43,676 bases of DNA, taken from NCBI RefSeq assembly GCF_001456115.1, contig NZ_CP013268.1, forward strand, positions 1-43,676, in the 5' to 3' direction. Both the position numbers and the translations under genes were made by a program. The DNA comes from Sphingobium baderi. Lineage in GTDB: Bacteria; Pseudomonadota; Alphaproteobacteria; Sphingomonadales; Sphingomonadaceae. Under the pieces are notes generated by a model, which saw nothing but the letters and a program-made list of their open reading frames with translations, was not told the origin of the DNA and did not search any database. How positions within the stretch are numbered: the stretch's first letter is position 1; the number at the start of each line of letters is the position of its first letter. Positions 33,069-40,629 of the stretch are shown here, one piece after another.

Positions 33069-33097
33069 AGGTCGGCAACGACCTATAAGCGCGCACT
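33069..33097. other. Candidate origin of transfer (oriT/nic)
   Basis: AGGTCG/CGACCT form a stem with loop GCAA, followed one base later by TAAGCGCGCACT. This agrees at 10 of 12 positions with the RSF1010-type nic region TAAGTGCGCCCT as I remember it, and that system likewise has an inverted repeat just before nic. The site lies between divergent traA and traC, the usual place for oriT in this plasmid class. Confidence 0.65.
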
Positions 33098-33212
33098 CAC
33101 CACTCACTGCCGTTCGCGTGATTGACTTCACCGTATTTCTGTTCGGAACCGCTGTCCTGCCAGCGCGATCATGCTACTGTGCGGCTTCTGTTCGACGGGC
33201 GCGAGGGAGAGA

Positions 33213-33521
33213 ATGATGCGAAAGACGCGCGACTATGACGCCGAATTGCGGGCACTGAGCGACAAGGCCAAGTCTATCAAGGCGAAGAAGATACAGCAAC
33301 TCGGCGAGCTGGTGACGGGGACCGGGGCCGATGCGCTCGATCTGGACACGCTCGCCGGTGCGCTGCTCGCCGCCGTGGAATCGGCCGACGCGGAGGAAAG
33401 GGAGGCGTGGCGCTCGCGGGGCGCGGCCTTCTTTCAAGGACGCGGGCGCAAGGCTGGGCGACGCGCTGGCGGCAACGGCGAAGGCGGAAACCAAGCTGGC
33501 GCAGGCGAGGCACAGGGTTGA
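33213..33521 (+). CDS. traC: TraC-like conjugal transfer protein
   Basis: A 102-residue protein from tandem ATGs at 33213, after GAGGGAGA. It begins MMRKTRDYDAELRALSDKAK and continues with KKIQQLGELVTGTGADALD and EAWRSRGAAFFQGRG, a pattern typical of the small helical TraC-like accessory proteins read divergently from traA in alphaproteobacteria. These proteins are thought to help relaxosome assembly. The C-terminus is a glycine-rich tail (RRAGGNGEGGNQAGAG). Database names for this family vary between TraC and TraD. Confidence 0.75.
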   Translation: MMRKTRDYDAELRALSDKAKSIKAKKIQQLGELVTGTGADALDLDTLAGALLAAVESADAEEREAWRSRGAAFFQGRGRKAGRRAGGNGEGGNQAGAGEAQG

Positions 33522-33558
33522 AGCCGCCAAGCGCCGCACCGATACGAGAGGATGGGTC

Positions 33559-33795
33559 GTGCAGCGTCGCGAACGCACCCGCCATCTCATAGAGCTGGGC
33601 GGCCTCGTCCAGAAAGCCGGGCTCGTCGAACTGACCGACGACGATCGAGCAACGCTCTATGGCGCGATGCTCGATCTGGCCGCCCGCGCGCAAGGCGATG
33701 GCAACGCCCTCGCGCTCTGGAAGCGGCGCGGCAAACGGGCCTTCGACGCGGAAGCGGAAGGACAGGACAACGCGGAAGGAAACGCCCATGACTGA
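33559..33795 (+). CDS. traD: TraD-like conjugal transfer protein
   Basis: A 78-residue protein starting at a GTG at 33559 with GAGAGGA upstream; no ATG is available in the frame near the conserved start. QRRERTRHLIELGGLVQKAG is the TraD hallmark, and LWKRRGKRAFDAE closes the domain. The frame remains open upstream with helix-like sequence (LAATAKAETKLAQARHRVE), so a longer form that begins inside traC cannot be excluded. The stop overlaps the start of the next gene by eight bases. Confidence 0.75.
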   Translation: MQRRERTRHLIELGGLVQKAGLVELTDDDRATLYGAMLDLAARAQGDGNALALWKRRGKRAFDAEAEGQDNAEGNAHD

Positions 33796-34063
33796 CACGT
33801 CGCGCCTCTCCTGGCAGCTCCTGATGGTCGGACCGGGAATCGACCGGATCACCCCCGACATTCAGGACAAGCTCGCCTCGCTGCTCGATCTGCTTCCCGC
33901 CACCGCGACCATCAATGTCCAGACCGATGCCGGCTATGTCACCGTCTCGCGCGACTGGCCCAGTCACCGCATGGAAACCGTCGATAGCCTGGTGGACGAA
34001 ATCGCCGCCGCTCCGGGCATCACCCATATCGCGCTGCCGGCAAGCGAAGGACAGGAACCGTGA
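33788..34063 (+). CDS. Small hypothetical protein in the tra operon
   Basis: A 91-residue protein starting inside the end of traD. It reads TDTSRLSWQLLMVGPGIDRI, then SLLDLLPATATINVQTDAGY and a C-terminal helix (VDSLVDEIAAAPGITHIALP). No domain is recognised; the alternating strand and helix pattern suggests a compact alpha/beta fold. It is tightly packed between traD and the next ORF, with overlapping start and stop codons, which supports it being a real gene. Confidence 0.65.
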   Translation: MTDTSRLSWQLLMVGPGIDRITPDIQDKLASLLDLLPATATINVQTDAGYVTVSRDWPSHRMETVDSLVDEIAAAPGITHIALPASEGQEP

Positions 34064-34344
34064 CGCGCGCCCTCGACATCGGGGCGATCCGCGCCCAGGT
34101 CCGCGCGCTCGATTATGTGCGCGGCACCCCCGCCGAAGTCGCGATGTGGCGCGAAGGCGATGCCGAAGCCCGCGCCAATCTCGCGATCGAAGGCATGGAC
34201 CTCGACGCCGACGAACACGCCCTGTTCGACATGCTGCGCGCGGAAGCTGTCCCCCCTCCCCTCGCCACCGCGATCGTCCTCAAGCTGCTCGATCATCCCG
34301 ACGCGGACCCGGCGCTGGCGATCACGCCGGCAACGATCGGATGA
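34060..34344 (+). CDS. Small hypothetical protein, weakly VbhA-like
   Basis: A 94-residue protein starting with GTG at 34060, overlapping the previous stop. It includes the stretch ARANLAIEGMDLDADEHALF. This resembles the helix of VbhA-type antitoxins that inhibit Fic proteins, but the usual Ser/Thr of the (S/T)xxxEG motif is Asn here and no Fic gene is nearby. The next gene, a nucleotidyltransferase/HEPN fusion, starts within its stop codon. The two could be a functional pair; this is inference from spacing only. Confidence 0.6.
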   Translation: MTRALDIGAIRAQVRALDYVRGTPAEVAMWREGDAEARANLAIEGMDLDADEHALFDMLRAEAVPPPLATAIVLKLLDHPDADPALAITPATIG

Positions 34345-35276
34345 CGATGCGGGCCGATCTCGATCATCTTCCCGCCGCCAAGCGCCGCGAACTGGAACGG
34401 GTCGCCCGCGTCCTGTTCGATGAATTTGAGGATGCCGTCAAAACCAAGCTCTCCGACAAACGCAAGGGCGGCCGCATCCTCAAGCTGATCCTGTTCGGCT
34501 CCTACGCGCGCGGCGATTGGGTCGAGGATCGCGCCAGCGGCTACATCTCCGACTATGACCTTCTCGTCGTCGTCAACTCCGAGACCTTCACCGATCTGCA
34601 AACATGGTGGGCGGTCGCCGACGATCATCTGGTGCGCGAGCTGACCGTCACCCGCCATCTCTCAACGCCGGTCAATTTCATCGTCCATTCCCTGATGGAC
34701 GTAAATGACCAGCTCGCGCGCGGCCGTCCCTTCTTTGCCGACATAGCCCGCGATGGCATTGCCCTCTACGAAGCGCCGGGACAGGGCCTCGCCATGCCGC
34801 GCCAGCTCGACGCGCAGGAACGCCACGCCGAAGCCCTGCGCCATCGCGACCATTGGTTCCCGCTCGCCGCGCACGCGCTCAAGCTCGCCCAGGACAGCAT
34901 CGCCGACGGCGTGCCGCGCGATGCGGCGTTCATGCTGCACCAGGCCGTCGAGCGGGCTTACAATGCCGTGCTGCTCGTCCTGACGCTCTACGCGCCCAAA
35001 TCGCACCGTCTCGGCATCCTGCGCTCGCTCGCCGAAAATCTAGACCCCCGGCTGATCGAAGCATGGCCGCGCGATACTCGCGCGGCCCGCCGCCATTTCG
35101 CACAGTTGCAGCGCGCCTATGTCGAGGCCCGCTATTCCCACGCCTATGAAATCACCCCCGACGAACTGGCCTGGCTCGTCGAGCGCGTGAGGCATTTCCA
35201 CACGATCGCCGCCGCGATCTGCGCCGAACATCTCGCCACGATCGACACCAAAAACGACCCAGGAGGATTGCCATGA
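34341..35276 (+). CDS. Nucleotidyltransferase-HEPN fusion protein
   Basis: A 311-residue protein. Residues about 30-140 form a MNT-type nucleotidyltransferase with the Gly-Ser motif in LFGSYARGDW (about 52) and the metal-binding pair in SDYDLLVVV (about 71). Residues about 155-311 form an all-helical HEPN domain with the RxxH-like motif EARYSHAYEI. Separately encoded MNT and HEPN proteins form toxin-antitoxin pairs in which the HEPN RNase is silenced by nucleotidylation. Here both are in one chain. It is embedded in the transfer operon between small ORFs and the SIMPL lipoprotein gene, with overlapping codons on both sides. A defensive or maintenance role is possible. Confidence 0.85.
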   Translation: MTMRADLDHLPAAKRRELERVARVLFDEFEDAVKTKLSDKRKGGRILKLILFGSYARGDWVEDRASGYISDYDLLVVVNSETFTDLQTWWAVADDHLVRELTVTRHLSTPVNFIVHSLMDVNDQLARGRPFFADIARDGIALYEAPGQGLAMPRQLDAQERHAEALRHRDHWFPLAAHALKLAQDSIADGVPRDAAFMLHQAVERAYNAVLLVLTLYAPKSHRLGILRSLAENLDPRLIEAWPRDTRAARRHFAQLQRAYVEARYSHAYEITPDELAWLVERVRHFHTIAAAICAEHLATIDTKNDPGGLP

Positions 35277-35989
35277 AACCAGCCCTGTTCCTCACGCCCC
35301 TGCTCGGCCTCGCCGCCTGCACCCCCGCTGCGCCCGACCCTCGCGGTGTCGATCGCGACGAAACCGTGCTGACCGTCACCGGCACGGGGCGCGCCGAAGC
35401 CACCCCCGATCAGGCGTTGTTCACTGCCGGCCTGTCGAGCATCGCCGCCGACGCGCAGGCCGCCAGCGCCCGCAACGCGGAAACCATGAACAAGATCACC
35501 GCCGCGCTCGCCAGGCTCGACATTCCGGCGCGGGATATTCAGACCCGCAACCTCTCGGTCAACCGGATCGACTATGGCGCGAACAAGGGCCGCTATGAGG
35601 CCAGCAACAGCGTCGCCGTGCGGGTCCGCGACAACAAACGGGTGAGCGAAGCTCTCGCCGCCGTCACCGCTGCCGGGGCCAACATCGTCTCCGGCCCCAA
35701 TCTCTCGGTCGCCGATCCCGAAAAGGCCAACCTCGGCGCTTATGGCACCGCCTACAAGGCCGCGCGCGCCAAGGCCGATGCCTATGCCGCCGCCGCCAAC
35801 CTGCGCGTTACGCGCGTGCTGGCGATCAGCGATGGCGGCCAGGGCGGCTATATGCCGCAAATGGCCGACATGGAGGCCCGCATCGCCGCTCCCCCGACAG
35901 TCGTGCCACAGGCAGCGCCCCCGGTGATGGCGGGGACCAACATGAACATCGTGACCGTGCGGGTGGATTTCGCCCTGGCGGCGAAGTGA
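35273..35989 (+). CDS. SIMPL-domain (DUF541) lipoprotein
   Basis: A 238-residue protein with a lipoprotein signal (FLTPLLGLAAC, with the lipobox cysteine at about residue 16), so it should be anchored in the periplasm. The SIMPL domain begins at VLTVTGTGRAEATPDQAL and includes DIQTRNLSVNRIDY and AYGTAYKAARAKADAYAAAA. The family (E. coli YggE) is linked to oxidative stress and membrane effects, but the mechanism is unclear. It overlaps the preceding nucleotidyltransferase/HEPN gene (ATGA) and is followed after six bases by traG. Confidence 0.9.
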   Translation: MKPALFLTPLLGLAACTPAAPDPRGVDRDETVLTVTGTGRAEATPDQALFTAGLSSIAADAQAASARNAETMNKITAALARLDIPARDIQTRNLSVNRIDYGANKGRYEASNSVAVRVRDNKRVSEALAAVTAAGANIVSGPNLSVADPEKANLGAYGTAYKAARAKADAYAAAANLRVTRVLAISDGGQGGYMPQMADMEARIAAPPTVVPQAAPPVMAGTNMNIVTVRVDFALAAK

Positions 35990-35995
35990 TCCGGC

Positions 35996-37657
35996 ATGGA
36001 ATGGTTCCGCCAGCTCGGCCGCGCGATCCGCAACCTCGCCCGCCTCGCGCGCGAGCAACCGATTTGGGCGATCACGGCGCTGACCCTTAGCCCGCTCGCG
36101 CTCATCCGCCATCTGTTTCGCACCGCGATCCTGTTCCTGATCGTCGGCATCGTCCTGGCCGGCGGGATGCAATTCGTCCTCGCCTCCCTGCTCGGCCTGG
36201 CTCGCGATTCCAATCTCTACCAGCTCGGCATGATGCTGACGTTCCTCGTCATCATCCTGGTCACGCTGCGCGCCCTCTTCCAACCGCTGATCCTGCGCTA
36301 TGGTGGCCCTGCCGGCGACGATACCCACGGCTCGGCCCGCTTCGCCACCGATCGCGAGACGCGCCCCCTCGCCCAAAATGGCGACGGCCTGCTGATCGGC
36401 CGCGACCGCAAATCGGGCAAGCCGCTGCGCTATGCCGGCCCCGCCCATCTGCTGACGATCGCGCCGACGCGCACCGGCAAGGGCGTGGGCACCATCATCC
36501 CCAACCTGCTCGACTATCCCGGCCCGGTCGTCTGCATCGACCCCAAGGGCGAGAACGCGCGTATCACCGCCCACTATCGCGCACGCTTCGGCCCGGTCCA
36601 TGTCCTCGATCCCTTCGGCGTAACGGGCATGGTCGGGGCCGCGTTCAATCCATTGGATCGTATCGACCCTGCCGGCCTCGATCTCGCCGACGACTGCATG
36701 ACGCTGGCCGACGCACTGGTCTATGACGCCCCCGGCGAAGCGGGCGAGGCGCATTGGAACGAGGAAGCCAAGGCGTTGATCGCCGGCCTGATCCTGCATA
36801 TCGTTTGCCAGGAGCCGGCGGGCACACGAACCCTTGCCACGCTGCGCGACCGGCTCACCCTCGCTCCGCAAGCCTTCGCCGCCCAGCTCGAAGCCATGCA
36901 GGCGCAAGGCGGCCTCACCGCCCGCGCCGCCAATCGCCACCTCGGCAAGTCCGATCGCGAAGCCGCTGGCGTGCTGTCGGCCGCGCAGCGCCATACCCAT
37001 TTTCTCGACAGCCCGCGCATGACGGCGGTGCTGGGGCACTCGGATTTCACGTTCGCCGATGTGAAGGCGCAGCCTACCAGCGTCTATCTGGTGCTGCCGC
37101 CCGATCGGCTCGCCACCTATGCGCGCTGGCTGCGCCTGATGCTCGCGCAAGGGCTGACCGATCTCGCGCGCGCGCCGGCCTCCCCTGCCCGCTCCGTCCT
37201 GTTCCTGCTCGATGAGTTCGCCGCCCTCGGCCGCCTCGAACCCGTCGAGCGCGCTATGGGCCTCATGGCCGGCTACGGCATCCAGCTCTGGCCGATCCTG
37301 CAAGACGTTCACCAGCTCCGCGCGCTCTACGAGCGCCGCGCCGGCACCTTCCTGTCGAACGCCGGCGTCTTGCAGATATTCGGCGTCAACGATCACGACA
37401 GCGCCAAGCTCGTCTCCGATCTGCTCGGCCAGGAAACGGTCGTGTTCGAGAGCATGAGCCGCGCGATCGACGCGGAAGAGACCGGCATATCGTTCGGATC
37501 GCAGCATGTCGGCCGCCCCTTGCTCACGCCCGATGAGGTCCGCACGCTGCGCGAGGATTTGCAGCTCCTGTTCCTCGCGGGGCAACGGCCGATCGTCGCC
37601 GCCAAGCTACGCTATTTCGCCGATCGCGAGTTCGCGGGGAAGTTCGACAAGGTGTAG
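35996..37657 (+). CDS. traG: Type IV coupling protein TraG/VirD4
   Basis: A 553-residue coupling protein. Two N-terminal membrane helices (TAILFLIVGIVLAGG and YQLGMMLTFLVIILVTL) precede the ATPase domain. Walker A is APTRTGKGVG (about residue 157) and Walker B is VLFLLDEFAALG (about 401). It should bring the TraA-DNA complex to a type IV secretion channel, which this plasmid does not encode. A remnant with near-identical C-terminal sequence lies at 22008-22580. The gene ends the tra operon; a GTTTAAAC site follows its stop by three bases. Confidence 0.95.
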   Translation: MEWFRQLGRAIRNLARLAREQPIWAITALTLSPLALIRHLFRTAILFLIVGIVLAGGMQFVLASLLGLARDSNLYQLGMMLTFLVIILVTLRALFQPLILRYGGPAGDDTHGSARFATDRETRPLAQNGDGLLIGRDRKSGKPLRYAGPAHLLTIAPTRTGKGVGTIIPNLLDYPGPVVCIDPKGENARITAHYRARFGPVHVLDPFGVTGMVGAAFNPLDRIDPAGLDLADDCMTLADALVYDAPGEAGEAHWNEEAKALIAGLILHIVCQEPAGTRTLATLRDRLTLAPQAFAAQLEAMQAQGGLTARAANRHLGKSDREAAGVLSAAQRHTHFLDSPRMTAVLGHSDFTFADVKAQPTSVYLVLPPDRLATYARWLRLMLAQGLTDLARAPASPARSVLFLLDEFAALGRLEPVERAMGLMAGYGIQLWPILQDVHQLRALYERRAGTFLSNAGVLQIFGVNDHDSAKLVSDLLGQETVVFESMSRAIDAEETGISFGSQHVGRPLLTPDEVRTLREDLQLLFLAGQRPIVAAKLRYFADREFAGKFDKV

Positions 37658-37659
37658 AG

Positions 37660-37669
37660 CGTTTAAACC
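37660..37669. repeat. GTTTAAAC palindrome, copy 6 (CGTTTAAACC)
   Basis: Just after the traG stop, homologous to copy 3. The only copy of the eight whose flanking base pair is not symmetrical. Confidence 0.6.
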
Positions 37670-37694
37670 GTCTCAAACACAAGGTATTTCGACC

Positions 37695-38156
37695 ATGCCT
37701 AATGAACGATTTGAGGAATTTGCCGATCGATTCATGAAAAGCATCGGCGAGCCGGGCTGTGACCTACAAGCATTGGTCGATGAGCTGATAGAACTGCACG
37801 CTGTCGAGCGCGACGAATTTAACCGTGTCCGCCTGATAAGTATGCACATTGCGTTGACCAACATCGCTGCCGAAGGCTTGGCCAAGGCACAAGCCCCAGG
37901 CTCTCAGATCATCGGCTTTCTGGCCGATAACCTTTCGACTTACCATCTCATGCTCCGCCAGGAGAGTTTGGTTGACGGGCAGATCGACAAGGCCGTGCTT
38001 TTGCGCGTGACCGAACGCGAAATCACCGCTGGCCGCATGAAGGGCAACGATCCTCTCCGGGCATTTGCCGAAGGCGGCGAGTATATTCGCGACAATCCGA
38101 TGGAGGGCCTTTTCCACGCTGATCCATCGGCCGACGACAAACCCGTCCTGAATTGA
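37695..38156 (+). CDS. Hypothetical protein downstream of traG
   Basis: A 153-residue soluble protein with no recognised domain. It begins MPNERFEEFADRFMKSIGEP and is mostly helical, with a run RVRLISMHIALTNIAAEGLA in the middle and an acidic C-terminus (ADPSADDKPVLN). It lies downstream of traG on the same strand, after the palindrome at 37661. The GC content is slightly lower than that of its neighbours. A centromere-like repeat follows 33 bp after its stop. Confidence 0.65.
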   Translation: MPNERFEEFADRFMKSIGEPGCDLQALVDELIELHAVERDEFNRVRLISMHIALTNIAAEGLAKAQAPGSQIIGFLADNLSTYHLMLRQESLVDGQIDKAVLLRVTEREITAGRMKGNDPLRAFAEGGEYIRDNPMEGLFHADPSADDKPVLN

Positions 38157-38188
38157 AGCGATAGCACCACGCGCCACAGGGCGCGAAT

Positions 38189-38212
38189 GTATAGGCGTAT
38201 ACAAATATACAA
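38189..38212. repeat. Centromere-like repeat of module 2, site a
   Basis: GTATAGGCGTATACAAATAT and following bases, sharing GTATAGGCGTATA with the sites near parA 2 and repA 2. It lies between the hypothetical gene and the small ORF at 38242. Confidence 0.6.
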
Positions 38213-38241
38213 GTTCGCCGTCTGTTCGGCCTGGGCGTTGT

Positions 38242-38505
38242 TTAGCGGACTTTCCGCGCCCTCCCCTGCCGGTTCTTAGCGTAGGATTCCGCCCTCTCCC
38301 GCAACGATGATCGGGCCAGGTTCGCGAAATCGTTGTCTGGCGCACAAATCTTGAAGCTCGCCGCGCCGATCGCGGCCGCTCGGACCCGATGTTGCCGTTT
38401 TTCAGCCCTAGCGTCCATAAAACGCACTTCCGTGTCGTCGCGCGCGATCGTGCGAGGATCTAGCTTCCAAAAAATCGGCCGCCTAGGAAGCCCGTAGAGC
38501 GGCAT
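38242..38505 (-). CDS. Small conserved plasmid protein of unknown function
   Basis: An 87-residue basic protein beginning MPLYGLPRRPIFWKLDPRTI. The C-terminal half reads IGAASFKICAPDNDFANLAR and ends in a lysine/arginine-rich tail. The start region and about 140 bp of upstream DNA are duplicated at 21794-21985, where the protein begins MALYGLPR; this shared start supports it as a true gene. I do not recognise the family. The basic tail would suit nucleic acid binding. Confidence 0.5.
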   Translation of the reverse strand: MPLYGLPRRPIFWKLDPRTIARDDTEVRFMDARAEKRQHRVRAAAIGAASFKICAPDNDFANLARSSLRERAESYAKNRQGRARKVR

Positions 38506-38646
38506 CGGGCGCTCGACCTCTCCAACCCTGCCGAACGCTCAGAATGACGCCCAGCGGCCCGGAAATCGCCCCTGCCGCGACGTTTCCGCCTCCCCTGCCC
38601 TCTCGGCTTGATCGCTGCCCTATCCGCCTGGCTTTTCTGGAAAGCC
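38506..38646 (-). other. Conserved leader of the small ORF, copy 2
   Basis: Homologous to 21794-21936 in inverted orientation, including the hairpin GGCTTT/AAAGCC (38630-38646) and a GAGGCGGAAACGT block. It is non-coding in both places and probably contains the promoter of the small ORF. Confidence 0.5.
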
Positions 38647-38691
38647 AATTGCGACGGTGCCGCTGGCGCTGTGGTCGCGGCAGGGGCGCAG

Positions 38692-38701
38692 CGTTTAAAC
38701 G
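38692..38701. repeat. CGTTTAAACG palindrome, copy 7
   Basis: Between the small-ORF leader and the four-hairpin array of module 2. Confidence 0.6.
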
Positions 38702-38724
38702 ATCCCTAATCCAACAAAAAGCGT

Positions 38725-38822
38725 GCCGGCGAAGCCGGCTCATCATGGGGGATGCCGGGTGGGAGGATCGCAAAGCGATCCGGGGCGGCCGCAGGCCGCG
38801 AGCCGGCGGGGGCGAAGCCCCC
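38725..38822. other. Four-hairpin array beside origin 2
   Basis: GCCGGC/GCCGGC (38725-38739), GGATCGC/GCGATCC (38765-38781), GCGGCC/GGCCGC (38785-38799) and GGGGGC/GCCCCC (38808-38822), each with a three-base loop. The order mirrors the array at 21620-21714. The last stem is one base pair longer than its partner, with both arms changed together. Two of the hairpins contain GCGAAGC, known as an exceptionally stable DNA mini-hairpin. Confidence 0.6.
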
Positions 38823-38959
38823 AAGAGGCGGCGCTTTTCTTCCCTCTGACCGTGCTTCAAGCACTGCGCCAGTGAGTCGCGCTGCCTCTGTCCCGATTTC
38901 CGGGACAGGTTGTCCGATCTGGCGGGATGCTGGTGGGTGAAACCACGTCGCGGCAAAAG

Positions 38960-39020
38960 TTATCCACAGGGCGGCCTAGTGTTAATATATGGGTTAAAGA
39001 GTCGTGTTACGGGATTTTGG
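38960..39020. other. Origin core of replicon 2: DnaA box and conserved AT-rich block
   Basis: A DnaA box TTATCCACA (38960-38968) is followed by CCTAGTGTTAATATATGGGT and GTCGTGTTACGGGATTT. The block is almost identical to the origin 1 core read in the other direction. It sits between the hairpin array and the iterons, as in module 1. Confidence 0.75.
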
Positions 39021-39075
39021 CGTCTCCGTAAGATACTGAATATAATAGTGAAATCGGCCATTTTTTGGCCTTGGG

Positions 39076-39285
39076 CGTCAACGGAACCCCGAATCCGGTG
39101 ACTCCAGAACCCCGAATCTGCGTCAACGAAACCCCGAATCGTCGGCGAGCGTCAATGAAACCCCGAACTTTTTCGTTGCGTCAATGAAACCCCGAATCTA
39201 CGGTGGCCGTCAATGAAACCCCGAATCGAGCCTGACCGTCAACGAAACCCCGAACTTCCGCTTGCCGTCAACGAAACCCCGAACG
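39076..39285. repeat. Iteron array of replicon 2 (eight copies)
   Basis: Eight direct repeats of CGTCAAYGAAACCCCGAA begin at 39076, 39099 (degenerate), 39121, 39150, 39179, 39208, 39237 and 39266. The last six have an exact 29-bp period. The repeats differ completely from those of replicon 1. Copies from 39208 on overlap the start of repA. Confidence 0.9.
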
Positions 39286-40316
39286 GCGCGGAGGGTCGCC
39301 CTCCCCTGTTGCCGGTTCGCTATCCCGATCCCGATCTGTTCATTTGCGATGTTCTCGACGCCATCCCCAAGGATGACATGGCCTCGATGGAGCATCCGAT
39401 TTTCTCGCTCGCGACCAAGCCCGATCGGCGCGTGTTCCGCTACGAGCATAACGGCAACAAGCTCGAAATCGTCCCCAGCGTCAAAGGGCTGGCGACGATC
39501 CACGACAAGGATATTCTGATCTACTGCATCTCCCAGCTCATCGGGAAGATGAACCAGGGCGAGCGGCCGAGCCGCACCTTGCACCTCACGGCGCGCGATC
39601 TGCTAGTGTGGACCAACCGGCAAACCGATGGCGACGGCTATGACCGACTGCGGAGCGCGTTCGAGCGCCTGTCGGGGACGCGGATCACCACGAACATCAA
39701 GGCCGATGGCGAGGAAATCACCGAAGGGTTCGGCCTCATCAACGAATGGCGGATCGTGCGGCAAACCCGCTCCGGCCAAATGTCGGAAATCAAGGTCACG
39801 CTCTCCGATTGGCTGTTCAAGATGGTCGAGGGGCGCAGTGTCCTGACGCTGCACCGCGACTATTTCCGTCTCCGCAAGCCGCTCGAACGGCGCATCTACG
39901 AGCTGGCGCGCAAGCATTGCGGCGCGCAGGAAAAATGGTCGATCTCGGTCGAAACGCTACAGAAAAAGACTGGCGCGAGTAGCCATCTGCGCGTGTTCCG
40001 CTCGATGCTGCGCGATCTCGTCGCGCACGATCATCTGCCCGACTATGCCGTGGAAATGAACGGCGATACGGTCACGTTCCGCAATCGCGAGGCGCTGGAT
40101 ACGGTCGAGGCGATCGAGGCGGAACCCGAACGGCCCTATATCGACCCCGAAGGCTTCCACGACGCCAAGAGCGTTGCGCCTGGCTATGACGTGTATGCGC
40201 TCTATGACCAATGGGTGTCATGGTGGATCGACAGCGGACGGCCGGAACTGAAAAGCCCCCGCGCCGCCTTCATCGGCTTCTGCCGCAACAAGCACAAGAC
40301 CGCCCCCTTGCGCTAG
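39213..40316 (+). CDS. repA: Replication initiator protein RepA (module 2)
   Basis: A 367-residue homologue of the module 1 initiator, sharing DLFICDVLDAIPKDDMASME, HDKDILIYCISQL, LTLHRDYFRLRKPLERRIYE and the C-terminal KSPRAAFIGFC. The first 28 codons (MKPRIEPDRQRNPELPLAVNE and on) are simply translated iteron sequence, so the true start may be this ATG or a later non-ATG codon near 39290. As in module 1, the start codon sits within an iteron, implying autoregulation. The gene ends at the beginning of a centromere-like repeat. Confidence 0.92.
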   Translation: MKPRIEPDRQRNPELPLAVNETPNGAEGRPPLLPVRYPDPDLFICDVLDAIPKDDMASMEHPIFSLATKPDRRVFRYEHNGNKLEIVPSVKGLATIHDKDILIYCISQLIGKMNQGERPSRTLHLTARDLLVWTNRQTDGDGYDRLRSAFERLSGTRITTNIKADGEEITEGFGLINEWRIVRQTRSGQMSEIKVTLSDWLFKMVEGRSVLTLHRDYFRLRKPLERRIYELARKHCGAQEKWSISVETLQKKTGASSHLRVFRSMLRDLVAHDHLPDYAVEMNGDTVTFRNREALDTVEAIEAEPERPYIDPEGFHDAKSVAPGYDVYALYDQWVSWWIDSGRPELKSPRAAFIGFCRNKHKTAPLR

Positions 40317-40350
40317 TATAGGCGTATACAGCTATACACCTATACTAGCT
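40315..40350. repeat. Centromere-like repeat of module 2, site b
   Basis: AGTATAGGCGTATACAGCTA followed by TACACCTATACT; the ends AGTATAGG/CCTATACT are inverted. It lies between the convergent repA and ribbon-helix-helix stops, parallel to site v of module 1 next to repA 1. Confidence 0.65.
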
Positions 40351-40629
40351 GGTGATGCGCCCCCTCCCCTTCTTCACGAACAGGTCGTCCAGCGCCTCGC
40401 CTAGCAGGCTTTGAACGGTCGTCCCTTCCTCGGCCGCGATAATACGAAGCTGTGTGCTGACCTCCGGGGGGAAATGCCCGCCAATCAACTTGGTCCCCTG
40501 TCGGCCGCTCGGCGGGGCCTTGCGGGACACGTCTACCGGCTCGATCGCCGGCGCTGGTGCCGGGGCCGCGTCTCCGTCCGCCTTGGCGCGGTTCAGCACC
40601 GCTTGCAGACTGTTTCCGCCCTTCGCCAT
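40345..40629 (-). CDS. Ribbon-helix-helix partition partner (ParB/ParG-like, module 2)
   Basis: A 94-residue protein from the ATG at 40629, which overlaps the parA stop by one base (TGATG). The N-terminal half is alanine/proline-rich and probably flexible. The C-terminal half GGHFPPEVSTQLRIIAAEEG, then TTVQSLLGEALDDLFVKKG, is a clear ribbon-helix-helix with a strand, two helices and a basic end. It should bind the TATA-rich repeats of module 2 as centromere-binding protein and operon repressor. Confidence 0.8.
   Translation of the reverse strand: MAKGGNSLQAVLNRAKADGDAAPAPAPAIEPVDVSRKAPPSGRQGTKLIGGHFPPEVSTQLRIIAAEEGTTVQSLLGEALDDLFVKKGRGRITS

Noticed and set aside
33331..33558. Long form of TraD starting inside traC
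   Set aside because: The early part is the second frame of traC, and a good ribosome-binding site precedes the GTG at 33559. Not fully excluded because the late part looks helix-like.
39076..39285. CRISPR array
   Set aside because: The 29-bp period gives spacers of only about 10 bp, and the repeats continue into repA; these are iterons.
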